A stretch of 64,000 nt of DNA, taken from NCBI GenBank assembly GCA_934201705.1, contig CAKPXF010000004.1, positions 1 to 64,000 on the forward strand, read 5' to 3'. Position numbers and translations under genes: made by a program. Positions 43,898 through 53,798 of the stretch are shown piece by piece (position 1 is the first letter of the stretch; every line of letters begins with the position of its first letter). This stretch comes from an uncultured Bacilli bacterium (lineage in GTDB: Bacteria > Bacillota_I > Bacilli_A > RFN20 > CAG-631). The notes under the pieces were generated by a model. That model was not told the origin of the DNA, made no database searches, and was given only the letters and a program-made list of their open reading frames with translations.

Positions 43898-46800
43898 TTA
43901 TTTTCTTTTTTTCTTTAAAGCAGATAATGCAGCAAGTAAGCCAAAAAGACAAGCAGTAGTTGGAATTGCTATACCATTACAACCTTTTTTAGTAGGTGTT
44001 GGCTCTTCATTACTTGAGTTTGGCTGAGAAACAGAAGGCTCATCACTTGGTTCGCTAGATGGTTCTATACTTGGATTTTCAGATGGATTGTCAGGATCAA
44101 TTATCTCATCGCCACCCTTTCCATCAAATTCATCCTTATATGTGCTTTCATTATATTTTAAAAGTGTCGGTGCAGAAATTGAAGCATTATAAGGCTTATT
44201 TGCTTCACAAGGAGTTGAAGGATTTTTAAATTCTCCAACCTTTGTTAAATCATAAGCAGATACTAAAATTTCATCATTAAATGTATAAATACCAGAATAT
44301 AATGTTTTTCCTTCAATGCTTGGAAGACCTGCTGCTACTGTATATGAAATATAGCCATTATTTTTACTATCAACATAGCATGTAAAGTTATTACCATTTT
44401 TAATAACCTTAATTGTATGCCAATTTGTAACTTGCGAAGCTTCAGTTTGTGTTAAGCCATTTTCTAATTGATTATCTCCTTCTAAGAACCAACCACCATG
44501 GTTATAAGTTGTAGGCAATGTTTCACCATTTAGTTTTCCATAAATTGTTGTTCTTGGAACAGATGAGTCTGATCTCCAATGGTCAATGTAAAATAGCATA
44601 AAGTTATTTTCATCTAAATACCACATAACAACTCCAAGTCTATCTTCAGCTTCAGATTGGGCTGTAGCCTTAAGTGTCATAGTTATTTCATAATTATCTC
44701 TATATGGATTTTCTTTAATAGCAAAGTTTTTTGCAGCATCTTCATCATCCTTTAGCATTTCTTTAGTGTAAGTACCATCGCCCTTTAAATAACCATTTTC
44801 ATCAATTGTCCATTCATTGTATTTCATTCCTGATGTAGTCCAATCACCAACAGTAGCTAACTCATATTTTTTATAGCCAATAGTTTGAACCTCATCAATG
44901 ATGATATTCATGTTATAAACATAAATACCATAATCCTCAGATTTAACATTAATATTTGGAATTACCTTACCATAGACTAATGAACCATTAACGTATAAGG
45001 CTAAGGTATTATCGATTTTTTCAGCTTTTAATGTAATAGTTTTTGTTAAATCAATATTGTTAATTAATGTTTCATATAAAGTAAGAGTTGGAGCTTTATC
45101 ATCATCTTTATCATCCTCTGTTAAGGTTGAGGCTTTTACTCTTGCATATGTTTTATTATCTTTAAATACAAGGCCTATACGAGCATAGTTATCTTCATCA
45201 ATAACATATGGAGATAGCATTAATTCAGAATATGAAGTGTTTTCATGCTTTACATTAGCTTTAATTTGAATAGTCATATTTTTATCAGAAATATCTGATG
45301 ATTTTAATAAATATGATCTTTTTGTTAATTCTTGTCCTTCTTGAATAGCATTTAAAGAAATCTTACCATTTTCAAATTTCCAGCTATTAGCATCCTTTGC
45401 TGAAACCCTATATGTTTCATTTTTATCATCAAGTACAGATATTTCATCATAGCTTTCATAAATAGCCTTTGATGAAATTTTAGAAGCAGTAAATTTAGCA
45501 TTATAGCCTTCATAGCCATAATAATAATTTGTTTCTGTCCCTTTAATATTTTTTGTAATAATTGGAGTAGTACCATTATCTAAATATACATAAAATCCAG
45601 TACTTTTCTTTAAAACCTTTAAGCTATGAGTACTTGTAAAATCAAAGTCAGCAGGTAATGTATAAACATTTTTACCAATTGTTGAACTTGAGCAATCAAT
45701 CCAACCAAATAAAACAATTTCATTAGTTATTTTTGGACTTAATTTACTTCCAGAAACTGTTCTTTTAAATGTTACATCAACAAAGTTTTGGTCGTTTTTA
45801 TACCAAGCTAATAAGCCATAGCCTTGAGTAGTTTTCTTACCACTATATGAAGGAATTTCATCAATTTTAAATGTTGCACTTACTTCATAGTTTTGTGGTA
45901 AGCCATTAGCATCTTCCTTATATGGATTAGTAGTAAAGCCACGATTTGTATCATATCCTGCAATATTTGAACCACTTACACTATATTCTGATTTTACTTT
46001 GCTTTCACCACTTGGTTTAATAGCATCCGTTTTAAATGAAATAGATTCATCATCATTAAATGTCCAAGCATCAATGCCATTTAATATTCTATAAGTAAAG
46101 CTATTATTTTCCTTCCAGTCACGTGCTAAAACAACATTATTATTAGTAGCATCATAATCAGTAACAATAGCATCCTTAAATTCAGCTTTAACATCTTGAG
46201 CCATAAAGCCTACACTTAAGTTTTTAGCAATAGCATTGTAGTAATAAGCAGATGTAGTTCCAACAACAACATCATTATAAGAAATAGTAATGTTATAGCA
46301 TGTTGCAGTTGCCGAATTGTTTTCAAATTTTACCTTTAGATTGTGACCATTTTCTGCTTTTGGAGCAGTTTTAGCTTGCTTAAGAGAAGGAATATTTAAT
46401 GAATCATAGGTTGTGTTTTCTTGCTTTGAAGTAGCAGTATAATATTTTGATTCACCATCATATTTTCCACTTACAATAACTTGTTCAATTGCATATCCAT
46501 CATTTTGCTCTTCTTTTGATAAAAGATATTTTGAATCATTAGTAAACTTTAATTGTACGTATAAGTAATTGTCATCATCTAAATACCAAGGAATAATACC
46601 AACCATTGGATTTTGAACCTTATTTAATTCAGTGATTTTGATATTAGCTTTATATTCAAAATCACCTAAAGCAGTTCCTTTTTTTGTTAAGTAAGTAGCA
46701 CCATCAATTGCATATGCACCATTAAAAGCATCAACAGAAACGACATTATTACTTACATTCCATTTGCCTTGTCCTTCTCCTGCTTCGCTTTGAAACCAAT

Positions 46801-46951
46801 CGGTAGAAGATGACGTAGCAATTACATCTACTTCATTAGTAGCCTTAAGCTTTAATGATTTAGCATTATTTAATGAATTGACAATCATTAATCCACTTAA
46901 GCAAGATAAAATAGATGCATTTAATAATTTAATCACTTTTTTCCTTTCCAT
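43898..46951 (-). CDS. Large surface protein with LamG-like domains and G-C-N-G tail
   Basis: A 1017-residue protein with a signal peptide (about 1-37). Four to five beta-sandwich domains of LamG/DUF1080 type span 45-960; the motif (D/E)(D/N)N(Y/F)xxVxxxxxxW recurs (for instance WYLDDDNYLYVQLKF, WYLDENNFMLFYIDH). A PSIEPSSEPSDEPS linker precedes TKKGCNG (Cys near 987), a hydrophobic segment and KKKRK. AAAGGAG precedes the ATG. The repeated sugar-binding-type modules in a polysaccharide operon suggest a surface glycan-capture protein. Confidence 0.75.
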   Translation of the reverse strand: MERKKVIKLLNASILSCLSGLMIVNSLNNAKSLKLKATNEVDVIATSSSTDWFQSEAGEGQGKWNVSNNVVSVDAFNGAYAIDGATYLTKKGTALGDFEYKANIKITELNKVQNPMVGIIPWYLDDDNYLYVQLKFTNDSKYLLSKEEQNDGYAIEQVIVSGKYDGESKYYTATSKQENTTYDSLNIPSLKQAKTAPKAENGHNLKVKFENNSATATCYNITISYNDVVVGTTSAYYYNAIAKNLSVGFMAQDVKAEFKDAIVTDYDATNNNVVLARDWKENNSFTYRILNGIDAWTFNDDESISFKTDAIKPSGESKVKSEYSVSGSNIAGYDTNRGFTTNPYKEDANGLPQNYEVSATFKIDEIPSYSGKKTTQGYGLLAWYKNDQNFVDVTFKRTVSGSKLSPKITNEIVLFGWIDCSSSTIGKNVYTLPADFDFTSTHSLKVLKKSTGFYVYLDNGTTPIITKNIKGTETNYYYGYEGYNAKFTASKISSKAIYESYDEISVLDDKNETYRVSAKDANSWKFENGKISLNAIQEGQELTKRSYLLKSSDISDKNMTIQIKANVKHENTSYSELMLSPYVIDEDNYARIGLVFKDNKTYARVKASTLTEDDKDDDKAPTLTLYETLINNIDLTKTITLKAEKIDNTLALYVNGSLVYGKVIPNINVKSEDYGIYVYNMNIIIDEVQTIGYKKYELATVGDWTTSGMKYNEWTIDENGYLKGDGTYTKEMLKDDEDAAKNFAIKENPYRDNYEITMTLKATAQSEAEDRLGVVMWYLDENNFMLFYIDHWRSDSSVPRTTIYGKLNGETLPTTYNHGGWFLEGDNQLENGLTQTEASQVTNWHTIKVIKNGNNFTCYVDSKNNGYISYTVAAGLPSIEGKTLYSGIYTFNDEILVSAYDLTKVGEFKNPSTPCEANKPYNASISAPTLLKYNESTYKDEFDGKGGDEIIDPDNPSENPSIEPSSEPSDEPSVSQPNSSNEEPTPTKKGCNGIAIPTTACLFGLLAALSALKKKRK

Positions 46952-46963
46952 AGATTTTCTCCT

Positions 46964-49438
46964 TTAATTAATTTGATTTACAACATTATTTTCATAAATA
47001 ACATGGTCTTTACCACCACAACCAACGTTATTTAATAAGACCCTTAAATCATCAATACTTGTATTTTTATAAGCCATTACATCAGCGTTACCAAAGCTTG
47101 TGTACATCTTGGCGATAGGTTCAGCATTAGCAGCACTTGACCATGTAACCCAAGCACCATTACTAGCAGAGCTATAATTAAATGTATGAATAGTTGAAGC
47201 TTCAGCCACTAAGCTTTTATATTTGTAATTTAATGTATTATCCCAGTTCATTATTGATTTGGTGTTTTGCTGAATAAATTCAGCTTGCTTTAAATATGAA
47301 ATGTCTCCTGTATAGATATAAATTCTGAATAATTCATAATAAATATAAGAAATATAATTATCAACACCAGATGATGCATTGCAAACAATAAAGCTCATTC
47401 CATCGTTATATCCTGAATATAAAGGATAAGCAGATTTTAGACTACTTTGCTTAACTGGAAATGAAAAGATTAAAACAGTTGACATTGTAAAGGCAGCGGC
47501 TTGCTTTAAGCAAGTTAGCCATTTACTATCATTAGTTAAGGTGTATAAGGTATCATAAGCATACATAGCAAAGACACCAGCTTCCTTATCAATAGCATTT
47601 GGATTATCACATGTTCCGCCTTGATAAAATCCAGTTAAATATAAGTTGTTATAAACAAAATCTCCGGCCTTTAAAGCAGCATTTTTATAGCTATCATCAC
47701 CTGTCATTTCATATAGCTTTCCTAAAAATCTAATTGGCATTGGTGATGAGCTTTTTGAATATGATTGGCAAATATTATTTTGAGGTTCTTCAATACCATT
47801 ATCCCAATTTTCAAATGGACCACCATCATAGTTATAGCATCTATAGTAGCTACCATCCTCATTCTGGTTATTTACTAAGAAATCACCAAAGGAAATAATA
47901 GCATCATACCAAGAATCCTTGCTTATTCCATGAGCTTCAGCTAAACGATAAGCATCAAGTAAACCCTCCATTGCATCAACAGCCATTCTAGTAAAGCAAG
48001 GATAAGCTCTAAAGTCACTAGCCCAAGTATCATACCAAATTTTAGGTACACCTACGACACTCATAAATTCTGCATCATCTACCCAAAAGTCAATAACATT
48101 CACACCATTTTGTAAGCTAGTAAGATCGTTATTTTTAATTCCATAAAGCATCATGTTATAGGCTGATGGAATTTGTTGACCAATAAAGCCAGCTTGATAT
48201 GTAAGTGGACCAAATTCACCATCTTCAATAGTGATTCTCCAAGGTAAGCCATATGATGTATATTTTTTACCTGTTTCTTTATTTTCTTGCTTTGTAGCGT
48301 GTAAGAATGTTTTATAATCCTCATTAATAACCTTATAAACCTCATCAATGTCTGTATTTACAATTCTTTGATTTTGTAAATTAAAATGAGCATTGTAGAC
48401 AGTACTTGTTGCTTCTTCATAGCTTGAAGTTATTTCACTTCTAATTGAATAATCACATACTTGTTGATAGTCTTTTACTAAATTGTGGTATTTTCTATTT
48501 GCTTCATTACTTGGATAAGCAATACATATTGAATTTTCACTATTGTTATAATTAAAGGAAGCATATGAATTATCTTCATAATTAACAATTGGTTGATATC
48601 TTGATAATGATAATGTATTACCATTGCTTGTATCTCTTAGCATCATCATTGGTACACCAAGTTGTGTTTCTTTAAATGTCCTTGAATTTTCCTTTGCTTG
48701 TGCATGCTTATAAATATTATTTGGAACAAACCATTGAATTGTATTTTTAATATAGTTTTTAAAAATATATTCGCTAGCAATTCCAGTATCGTTTGAATTA
48801 GCTTCCTTGACGATTAAGGCTTGGCGAACATTAAATACACCCTTTTCATTTTCTTTTGGAAAATAATAGCGATCCTCAACAAGAATTTTTGAATTGTTAG
48901 TAGTTGTTAAATTAGTGGTTGCTAAAATACCATATGTTGTTTCTTTAATGTTATCATATCCACAAGTAATAGTATCATTTCCACCTTTTATAAAGACTCT
49001 AACTGGAGTATCATTATAAAACATTATATTGTCAGGATTTGTTTTACTAACTATTTGTAAAATATATTTTCCATTACTATTTTTTATAAATTCTAAACGA
49101 TAATCTCCACTTACCATTGCTAAATCTTTTAAAGTTATTACCTCATTATTATTTAAACTACTACTTGGAAGTAAATCTTCATTTATTTCATTACTAGGAA
49201 GAGGGTATTTTGAAAAATCTCTATTAACACGATGGCTTTTATCAACTTCAATTTGGCTACTACTTGATGATTCTTCAACTATAGAGCTTGAAGATATTTC
49301 TTCAAGTTTTGAACTATTTACTTCATTTGAAGTATTGTTACTTGAAGAAGAAATTTCAGAGTTTTGATTTTGACAACTTGAGGCTAAAAGGCTAAAAAGC
49401 AACAAAAATAAAGCTTTATTATTGATTTTCTTTTTCAT
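46964..49438 (-). CDS. Six-hairpin-type surface lipoprotein, paralogue 1
   Basis: An 824-residue lipoprotein (lipobox LASSC, Cys 22) with a Ser-rich stalk (25-70). Residues of about 85-370 are beta-rich. Residues 375-820 are helical with repeated (alpha/alpha)-barrel motifs: AVDAMEGLLDAYRLA, GSYYRCYNYDGGP, CDNPNAIDKEAG and VFAMYAYDTLYTLT. The layout is that of six-hairpin glycosidases (GH127/GH105-like superfamily), though I cannot name the family. About half of the residues are shared with the next gene. Probably a surface glycan-cleaving enzyme. GGAGG precedes the ATG. Confidence 0.65.
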   Translation of the reverse strand: MKKKINNKALFLLLFSLLASSCQNQNSEISSSSNNTSNEVNSSKLEEISSSSIVEESSSSSQIEVDKSHRVNRDFSKYPLPSNEINEDLLPSSSLNNNEVITLKDLAMVSGDYRLEFIKNSNGKYILQIVSKTNPDNIMFYNDTPVRVFIKGGNDTITCGYDNIKETTYGILATTNLTTTNNSKILVEDRYYFPKENEKGVFNVRQALIVKEANSNDTGIASEYIFKNYIKNTIQWFVPNNIYKHAQAKENSRTFKETQLGVPMMMLRDTSNGNTLSLSRYQPIVNYEDNSYASFNYNNSENSICIAYPSNEANRKYHNLVKDYQQVCDYSIRSEITSSYEEATSTVYNAHFNLQNQRIVNTDIDEVYKVINEDYKTFLHATKQENKETGKKYTSYGLPWRITIEDGEFGPLTYQAGFIGQQIPSAYNMMLYGIKNNDLTSLQNGVNVIDFWVDDAEFMSVVGVPKIWYDTWASDFRAYPCFTRMAVDAMEGLLDAYRLAEAHGISKDSWYDAIISFGDFLVNNQNEDGSYYRCYNYDGGPFENWDNGIEEPQNNICQSYSKSSSPMPIRFLGKLYEMTGDDSYKNAALKAGDFVYNNLYLTGFYQGGTCDNPNAIDKEAGVFAMYAYDTLYTLTNDSKWLTCLKQAAAFTMSTVLIFSFPVKQSSLKSAYPLYSGYNDGMSFIVCNASSGVDNYISYIYYELFRIYIYTGDISYLKQAEFIQQNTKSIMNWDNTLNYKYKSLVAEASTIHTFNYSSASNGAWVTWSSAANAEPIAKMYTSFGNADVMAYKNTSIDDLRVLLNNVGCGGKDHVIYENNVVNQIN

Positions 49439-49450
49439 ATTTTCCTCCTT

Positions 49451-51967
49451 TTAAAATTTTCTATGAGCTTTACCACCAACACCATAATTAAGTAAAATCT
49501 CATTTAATTCTTCATTTGAATAATCCTTTAATGCTTTAACATCAGCTTCATTAAAGGTATCATACATTTTGGCAATAGGCTCAGCATTAGCAGCACTTTG
49601 CCAAGGTAGCCAAACTCCAGCAACTCCATCATCATCAAGAGCCGAATTATAGCCAAAGCTATAAATAGTTGAAGCTTCAGGCGTTAAGCTTTTATATGGA
49701 TAATTTAATGTTCCATCCCAGTCCATTGTTGATTTTGTATTTTGTTGGATAAATTCAGCCATATCGTAATATACCTTTTCATTAGAATAGATATATAATC
49801 TAAATAATTGATAATAAATATAAGCGGCATAATTATCTAAGCTAGTTCCATTACAGCAAATATAGCTAAGACCATCTGTATAACCACATTTTATTGAATA
49901 AGCAGCCTTTAAAGATGAAGCTGTTTCTGGAATTTTAAAGCTAATTGTTAAAACTGATGACATTGTAAATATTGTTGCTTGCTTTAAGCAATCTAACCAT
50001 TTGCTATCTTTAGTTAAAGTATATAAGGTATCATAAGCATACATAGCATATACGCCAGCTTCCTTATCCATTGCATCAGGATTATCACATGTTCCACCAA
50101 AGTATTTGTGTTGAGGATATAAATTCTTATAAATAAAATCTCCAGCTTTTTTAACAGCATTTAAATATTTAGTATCATTTGTAAATTCATACATTTTGCC
50201 TAAAAATCTAACTGGCATTGTTGAATTATTTTTACTTGTAGATCTTGCAATATCACCAGGATTCCAAGTTATTTCACTTTCATTTCCTTGATAATATGTT
50301 CCTTGATAGTTATAGCATCTATACCAACTACCATCACTATTTTGACAAGATGTAAACCAGTCAGCACAAGCTTTAACCGCTTCATACCAGCCATGTACTT
50401 CAATGTTATAGGCTTTAGCTAAACGATAAGCATCAAATAAGCCTTCCATTGCATCAACAGCCATTCTAGTAAATGTTGGATAACCAAAGAATCCATTCCA
50501 AGAGCCATCATACCAAATTTTAGGCACACCAGCATCAGACATCATTTTGGCATCATTTACCCAGAAATTAATAATGTTTATACCATTGTTTAAGCTTTCT
50601 AAATCATTGTATTTTAGTCCATAAAGCATCATATTATAAGCACATGGGATTTGTTGACCAACAAAGCCGGCTTGATATGATTTAGGGCCAATTTTTCCAT
50701 TTTCAATAGTAACCCTCCAAGGTAAACCATATGATGTAATACCATTTTTTGTTGTTGATAGCATTAATGATTTGAAATCTTCATTTATTACCTTATAGCA
50801 AGTATCTATATTGGTATTTACAATTCTTTGATCTTGAAGAAGATATTGATTTGTATAATGCTCTATCATAGCATCATCAAAGTTATCTGTTTTAAAAGCC
50901 ATTAATGTTAAATCATAAACAATTTTATTGCTTTCTTTTACCTCAAAGTATTTTCTTGAGGTATCACGAGATGGATAAGTAATTTCAATACTTGATCTCT
51001 TTTCCCCACCACTAGTTAAGCCTTTATGAACACTTACACAAGCATAGCTATTAGTTTTATAATCAATAATTGGCTTATAGCGAGCAAGAGAGACACTATA
51101 TCCTGTTTTATCATCTCTAACCATACATAAAGGTAAGCCTGTTAATGTTTCTCGATATAGCTTATAAGGCTGTGCTTCTGATAGATTTGTTATTTCATCA
51201 AAAATACCATTAGGTACAAAATATTGTAATGATGATGTATCACTGTTTAATGTTTCTATTCCATAAATGCTTTCAAAGCCCTTATCATTTTTAGAAGCCT
51301 TTAAGACATATAGGGCTCTTTGCACATTAATAGCGCTTGTTATTTCATTACTTGGATAATAATATCTATCCTCAATTTGAATTTTTGAACCATTAGGTGA
51401 GGAAATTTCTACTTTAGCTAAAATACCATAATTTAAGATTTCAATAGAGGTATAGCTATTTTCAATTTGACCATTTCCTCTAAAGTAAACCTTAGCTGGC
51501 TTTAGTATTTCAAACATTACAGTATTAGTTTTATTATCTATAAATTCTATAGAATATCTATTATCCTTTAAAGCAAACTTTAAATTGAAGGAAGATGATT
51601 TCATGATATAGTCATTATCAACCTTAAGAATGTCTTTATATCTACTTTTGATAAATTTATCTTCAGTAATTTCATTACTTGGAGTAGTTGGAGTGGTTGA
51701 TAAATTTCTATCTTCTCTTTCTTTTAATATAGTTGGTGGATCAACAATTGATGAATCACTGCTTTCACTATTTGAAGTTTCACTACTTATCTCATTTGAA
51801 GAGCTACTTATTACTTCACTTATCGAAGAATTACTACTTTCCTTTTCACTTGAGCTAGCTTCTTCAGTTGAAGAATTAAAGATACTTGAATCATTTTGAT
51901 TATTGCTACAATTTGTCATCATAGTAATTGATATTATTAATAGAATATTTTTTAATATACTTTTCAT
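49451..51967 (-). CDS. Six-hairpin-type surface lipoprotein, paralogue 2
   Basis: An 838-residue lipoprotein (lipobox MMTNC, Cys 20) with a Ser/Glu stalk (25-75). It is built like the preceding protein: a beta-rich N-terminal half and a helical barrel with AVDAMEGLFDAYRLA, GSWYRCYNYQG, CDNPDAMDKEAG and VYAMYAYDTLYTLT. Shared Asp, Glu, Tyr and Cys in these motifs are the best candidates for active-site residues. It starts one base after the permease stop, with only a weak GGGG ribosome site, so translation is probably coupled. The pair may cut different linkages of one glycan. Confidence 0.65.
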   Translation of the reverse strand: MKSILKNILLIISITMMTNCSNNQNDSSIFNSSTEEASSSEKESSNSSISEVISSSSNEISSETSNSESSDSSIVDPPTILKEREDRNLSTTPTTPSNEITEDKFIKSRYKDILKVDNDYIMKSSSFNLKFALKDNRYSIEFIDNKTNTVMFEILKPAKVYFRGNGQIENSYTSIEILNYGILAKVEISSPNGSKIQIEDRYYYPSNEITSAINVQRALYVLKASKNDKGFESIYGIETLNSDTSSLQYFVPNGIFDEITNLSEAQPYKLYRETLTGLPLCMVRDDKTGYSVSLARYKPIIDYKTNSYACVSVHKGLTSGGEKRSSIEITYPSRDTSRKYFEVKESNKIVYDLTLMAFKTDNFDDAMIEHYTNQYLLQDQRIVNTNIDTCYKVINEDFKSLMLSTTKNGITSYGLPWRVTIENGKIGPKSYQAGFVGQQIPCAYNMMLYGLKYNDLESLNNGINIINFWVNDAKMMSDAGVPKIWYDGSWNGFFGYPTFTRMAVDAMEGLFDAYRLAKAYNIEVHGWYEAVKACADWFTSCQNSDGSWYRCYNYQGTYYQGNESEITWNPGDIARSTSKNNSTMPVRFLGKMYEFTNDTKYLNAVKKAGDFIYKNLYPQHKYFGGTCDNPDAMDKEAGVYAMYAYDTLYTLTKDSKWLDCLKQATIFTMSSVLTISFKIPETASSLKAAYSIKCGYTDGLSYICCNGTSLDNYAAYIYYQLFRLYIYSNEKVYYDMAEFIQQNTKSTMDWDGTLNYPYKSLTPEASTIYSFGYNSALDDDGVAGVWLPWQSAANAEPIAKMYDTFNEADVKALKDYSNEELNEILLNYGVGGKAHRKF

Positions 51968-51968
51968 A

Positions 51969-52850
51969 TTATTTTAACCCCGTTAATGTAACACCTGATG
52001 TAAAGGTTTTCTGTGCACATAGGAATAAGACAATTGTGGGAATTAAAGCAACTACACAAGCAGCTAATAGCTTTTCTGTTTCAACAGAATAAGCCGAATT
52101 CATTTGATTAATTGCTAATTGAACAGTAAATAAATTTGTATCATTTCCAAGATATAAAAGTGGAGTTAGATAATCATTATATTGACCTGAAAAATTTAAG
52201 ATTACTTGAGCTACAAAGGCAGGTACCATTAAAGGCATTACAATGTTTATAAACATTCCACCTCTACTTAAGCCATCAATCATAGCTGCTTCTTCCATTT
52301 CAGTTGGAATAGTTCTTATATATTGAAGCATAAAGAACATACAAACTGTTCCACCAAACATTCCAGGAATAACTACAGGAAGAGGAGTACCTAACCATTT
52401 ATAAAAGTTTGCAAACATAACATAGGCTGGAACCATAATGATAATATTTGGAATTACAAGCGTTGCCATCATTGAGGTAAAAATTATTTTCTTGCCTGGA
52501 AAGCGAAGGCGAGCAAAGCCATAGGCACATAAGGCTGACATAAATGTTCCAACAATTACTGGTGGTATTATGTACATGAATGTATTTAAAAATGAATGTA
52601 GCATAACTGTTTCTTTAAAAACTGCCACGTAGTTTGAAAAATACCACTTTGTTGGAAAGAAAACATTTGTTTCAACTTCTTTTGGACCTTTTAAGGAATT
52701 AAGTATCAATTGAATAAAAGGAATAATAATTAATAATGCTAAGAAAGTTAAAAAAGCATAAGATAATACTTTAGCTGATATTTCTTTTACTTTTCTTATT
52801 CTTTTTTGCTTTATTACATCATCATGCGTAAGTTCTTTAGTGTTAACCAT
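51969..52850 (-). CDS. Sugar ABC transporter permease, MalG type
   Basis: A 293-residue membrane protein with about six membrane segments and the EAA loop EEAAMIDGLSRGGMFINI near 193-210. GGAGGG precedes the ATG. It forms the transport channel with the product of the gene just upstream. No ATPase is encoded in the operon. Confidence 0.9.
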   Translation of the reverse strand: MVNTKELTHDDVIKQKRIRKVKEISAKVLSYAFLTFLALLIIIPFIQLILNSLKGPKEVETNVFFPTKWYFSNYVAVFKETVMLHSFLNTFMYIIPPVIVGTFMSALCAYGFARLRFPGKKIIFTSMMATLVIPNIIIMVPAYVMFANFYKWLGTPLPVVIPGMFGGTVCMFFMLQYIRTIPTEMEEAAMIDGLSRGGMFINIVMPLMVPAFVAQVILNFSGQYNDYLTPLLYLGNDTNLFTVQLAINQMNSAYSVETEKLLAACVVALIPTIVLFLCAQKTFTSGVTLTGLK

Positions 52851-52865
52851 ATTTTTCCCTCCTTT

Positions 52866-53798
52866 TTATGATTCATAGTAAACCCATTTTTTAGAAATTA
52901 AAAAATTAAAGGCTGTAAGTAAGGCAATGATTAAGCCAAGTATTAAAGCCATTGCTGAGGCTAAGCCATAAAATGAGCCATAATCACCACCAGAGTATTT
53001 AAATATTAATAATACTGGCATCATAGTGTTGCTAGGTGAACCATTAGTCATTACCTGGAAAACTGTAAATCCTTGTAAACAACCAATTAAACCAGTAACT
53101 AAAATGTAAAATGTTATTGAAGAAACTGCTGGTACTGTAATATGGAAAAATGTTTCAAAAACATTAGCACCATCAATTTGAGCAGCTTCATAATATTGGC
53201 TTGGAATACCTTTAATTGCTGATATGTATAAAAGCATTGATGTTCCAAAGCCAAATAAGATTGTCATAAACATTATTGAACCAACTACATGGCTTTCATC
53301 AAGCCAATAAATATGATCGATTTTAAATAAAAATGAAAGAATTTGATTTATAGTACCATAATAGTAATCATACATCCTTTTCCACATAATTGTTGTTGCA
53401 ACACTAGAACATATTGTTGGAACAAAGAAAATGCTTTTAAATAAACTCGATAATTTGATTTTCCCACATAGAATGTTAGCAACTAATAATGATAGAGCTG
53501 TTGAAATAAATACACCAATACACATAACAAAGGCATTTAATATAGATTTCCAAAACTCTTTTCCATTAGCACTAAAAATTCTTGCAAAGTTATTAAAGCC
53601 GATAAATTTAGGAGCGTTAAATAAATCATATTCAGTCATCGAAATATATAAAGAGTAAAGTAAAGGAATAGCTAAAAACATTAATAATCCGATTGTTAAT
53701 GGGGCAACACATAAATAGCCCCATAAAGCTTCATTTACTCTTCTTTTATTAATTCTTTTACTTGCTTTACCAACATTTAAGTCTAATGATTTTGTCAT
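52866..53798 (-). CDS. Sugar ABC transporter permease, MalF type
   Basis: A 310-residue membrane protein with about six membrane segments, a basic cytoplasmic N-terminus and the EAA loop EAAQIDGANVFETFFHI near 212-228. The ATG overlaps the stop of the binding-protein gene (ATGA), and GGAGGG lies upstream inside that gene. It partners the MalG-type permease 15 bp downstream. Confidence 0.9.
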   Translation of the reverse strand: MTKSLDLNVGKASKRINKRRVNEALWGYLCVAPLTIGLLMFLAIPLLYSLYISMTEYDLFNAPKFIGFNNFARIFSANGKEFWKSILNAFVMCIGVFISTALSLLVANILCGKIKLSSLFKSIFFVPTICSSVATTIMWKRMYDYYYGTINQILSFLFKIDHIYWLDESHVVGSIMFMTILFGFGTSMLLYISAIKGIPSQYYEAAQIDGANVFETFFHITVPAVSSITFYILVTGLIGCLQGFTVFQVMTNGSPSNTMMPVLLIFKYSGGDYGSFYGLASAMALILGLIIALLTAFNFLISKKWVYYES

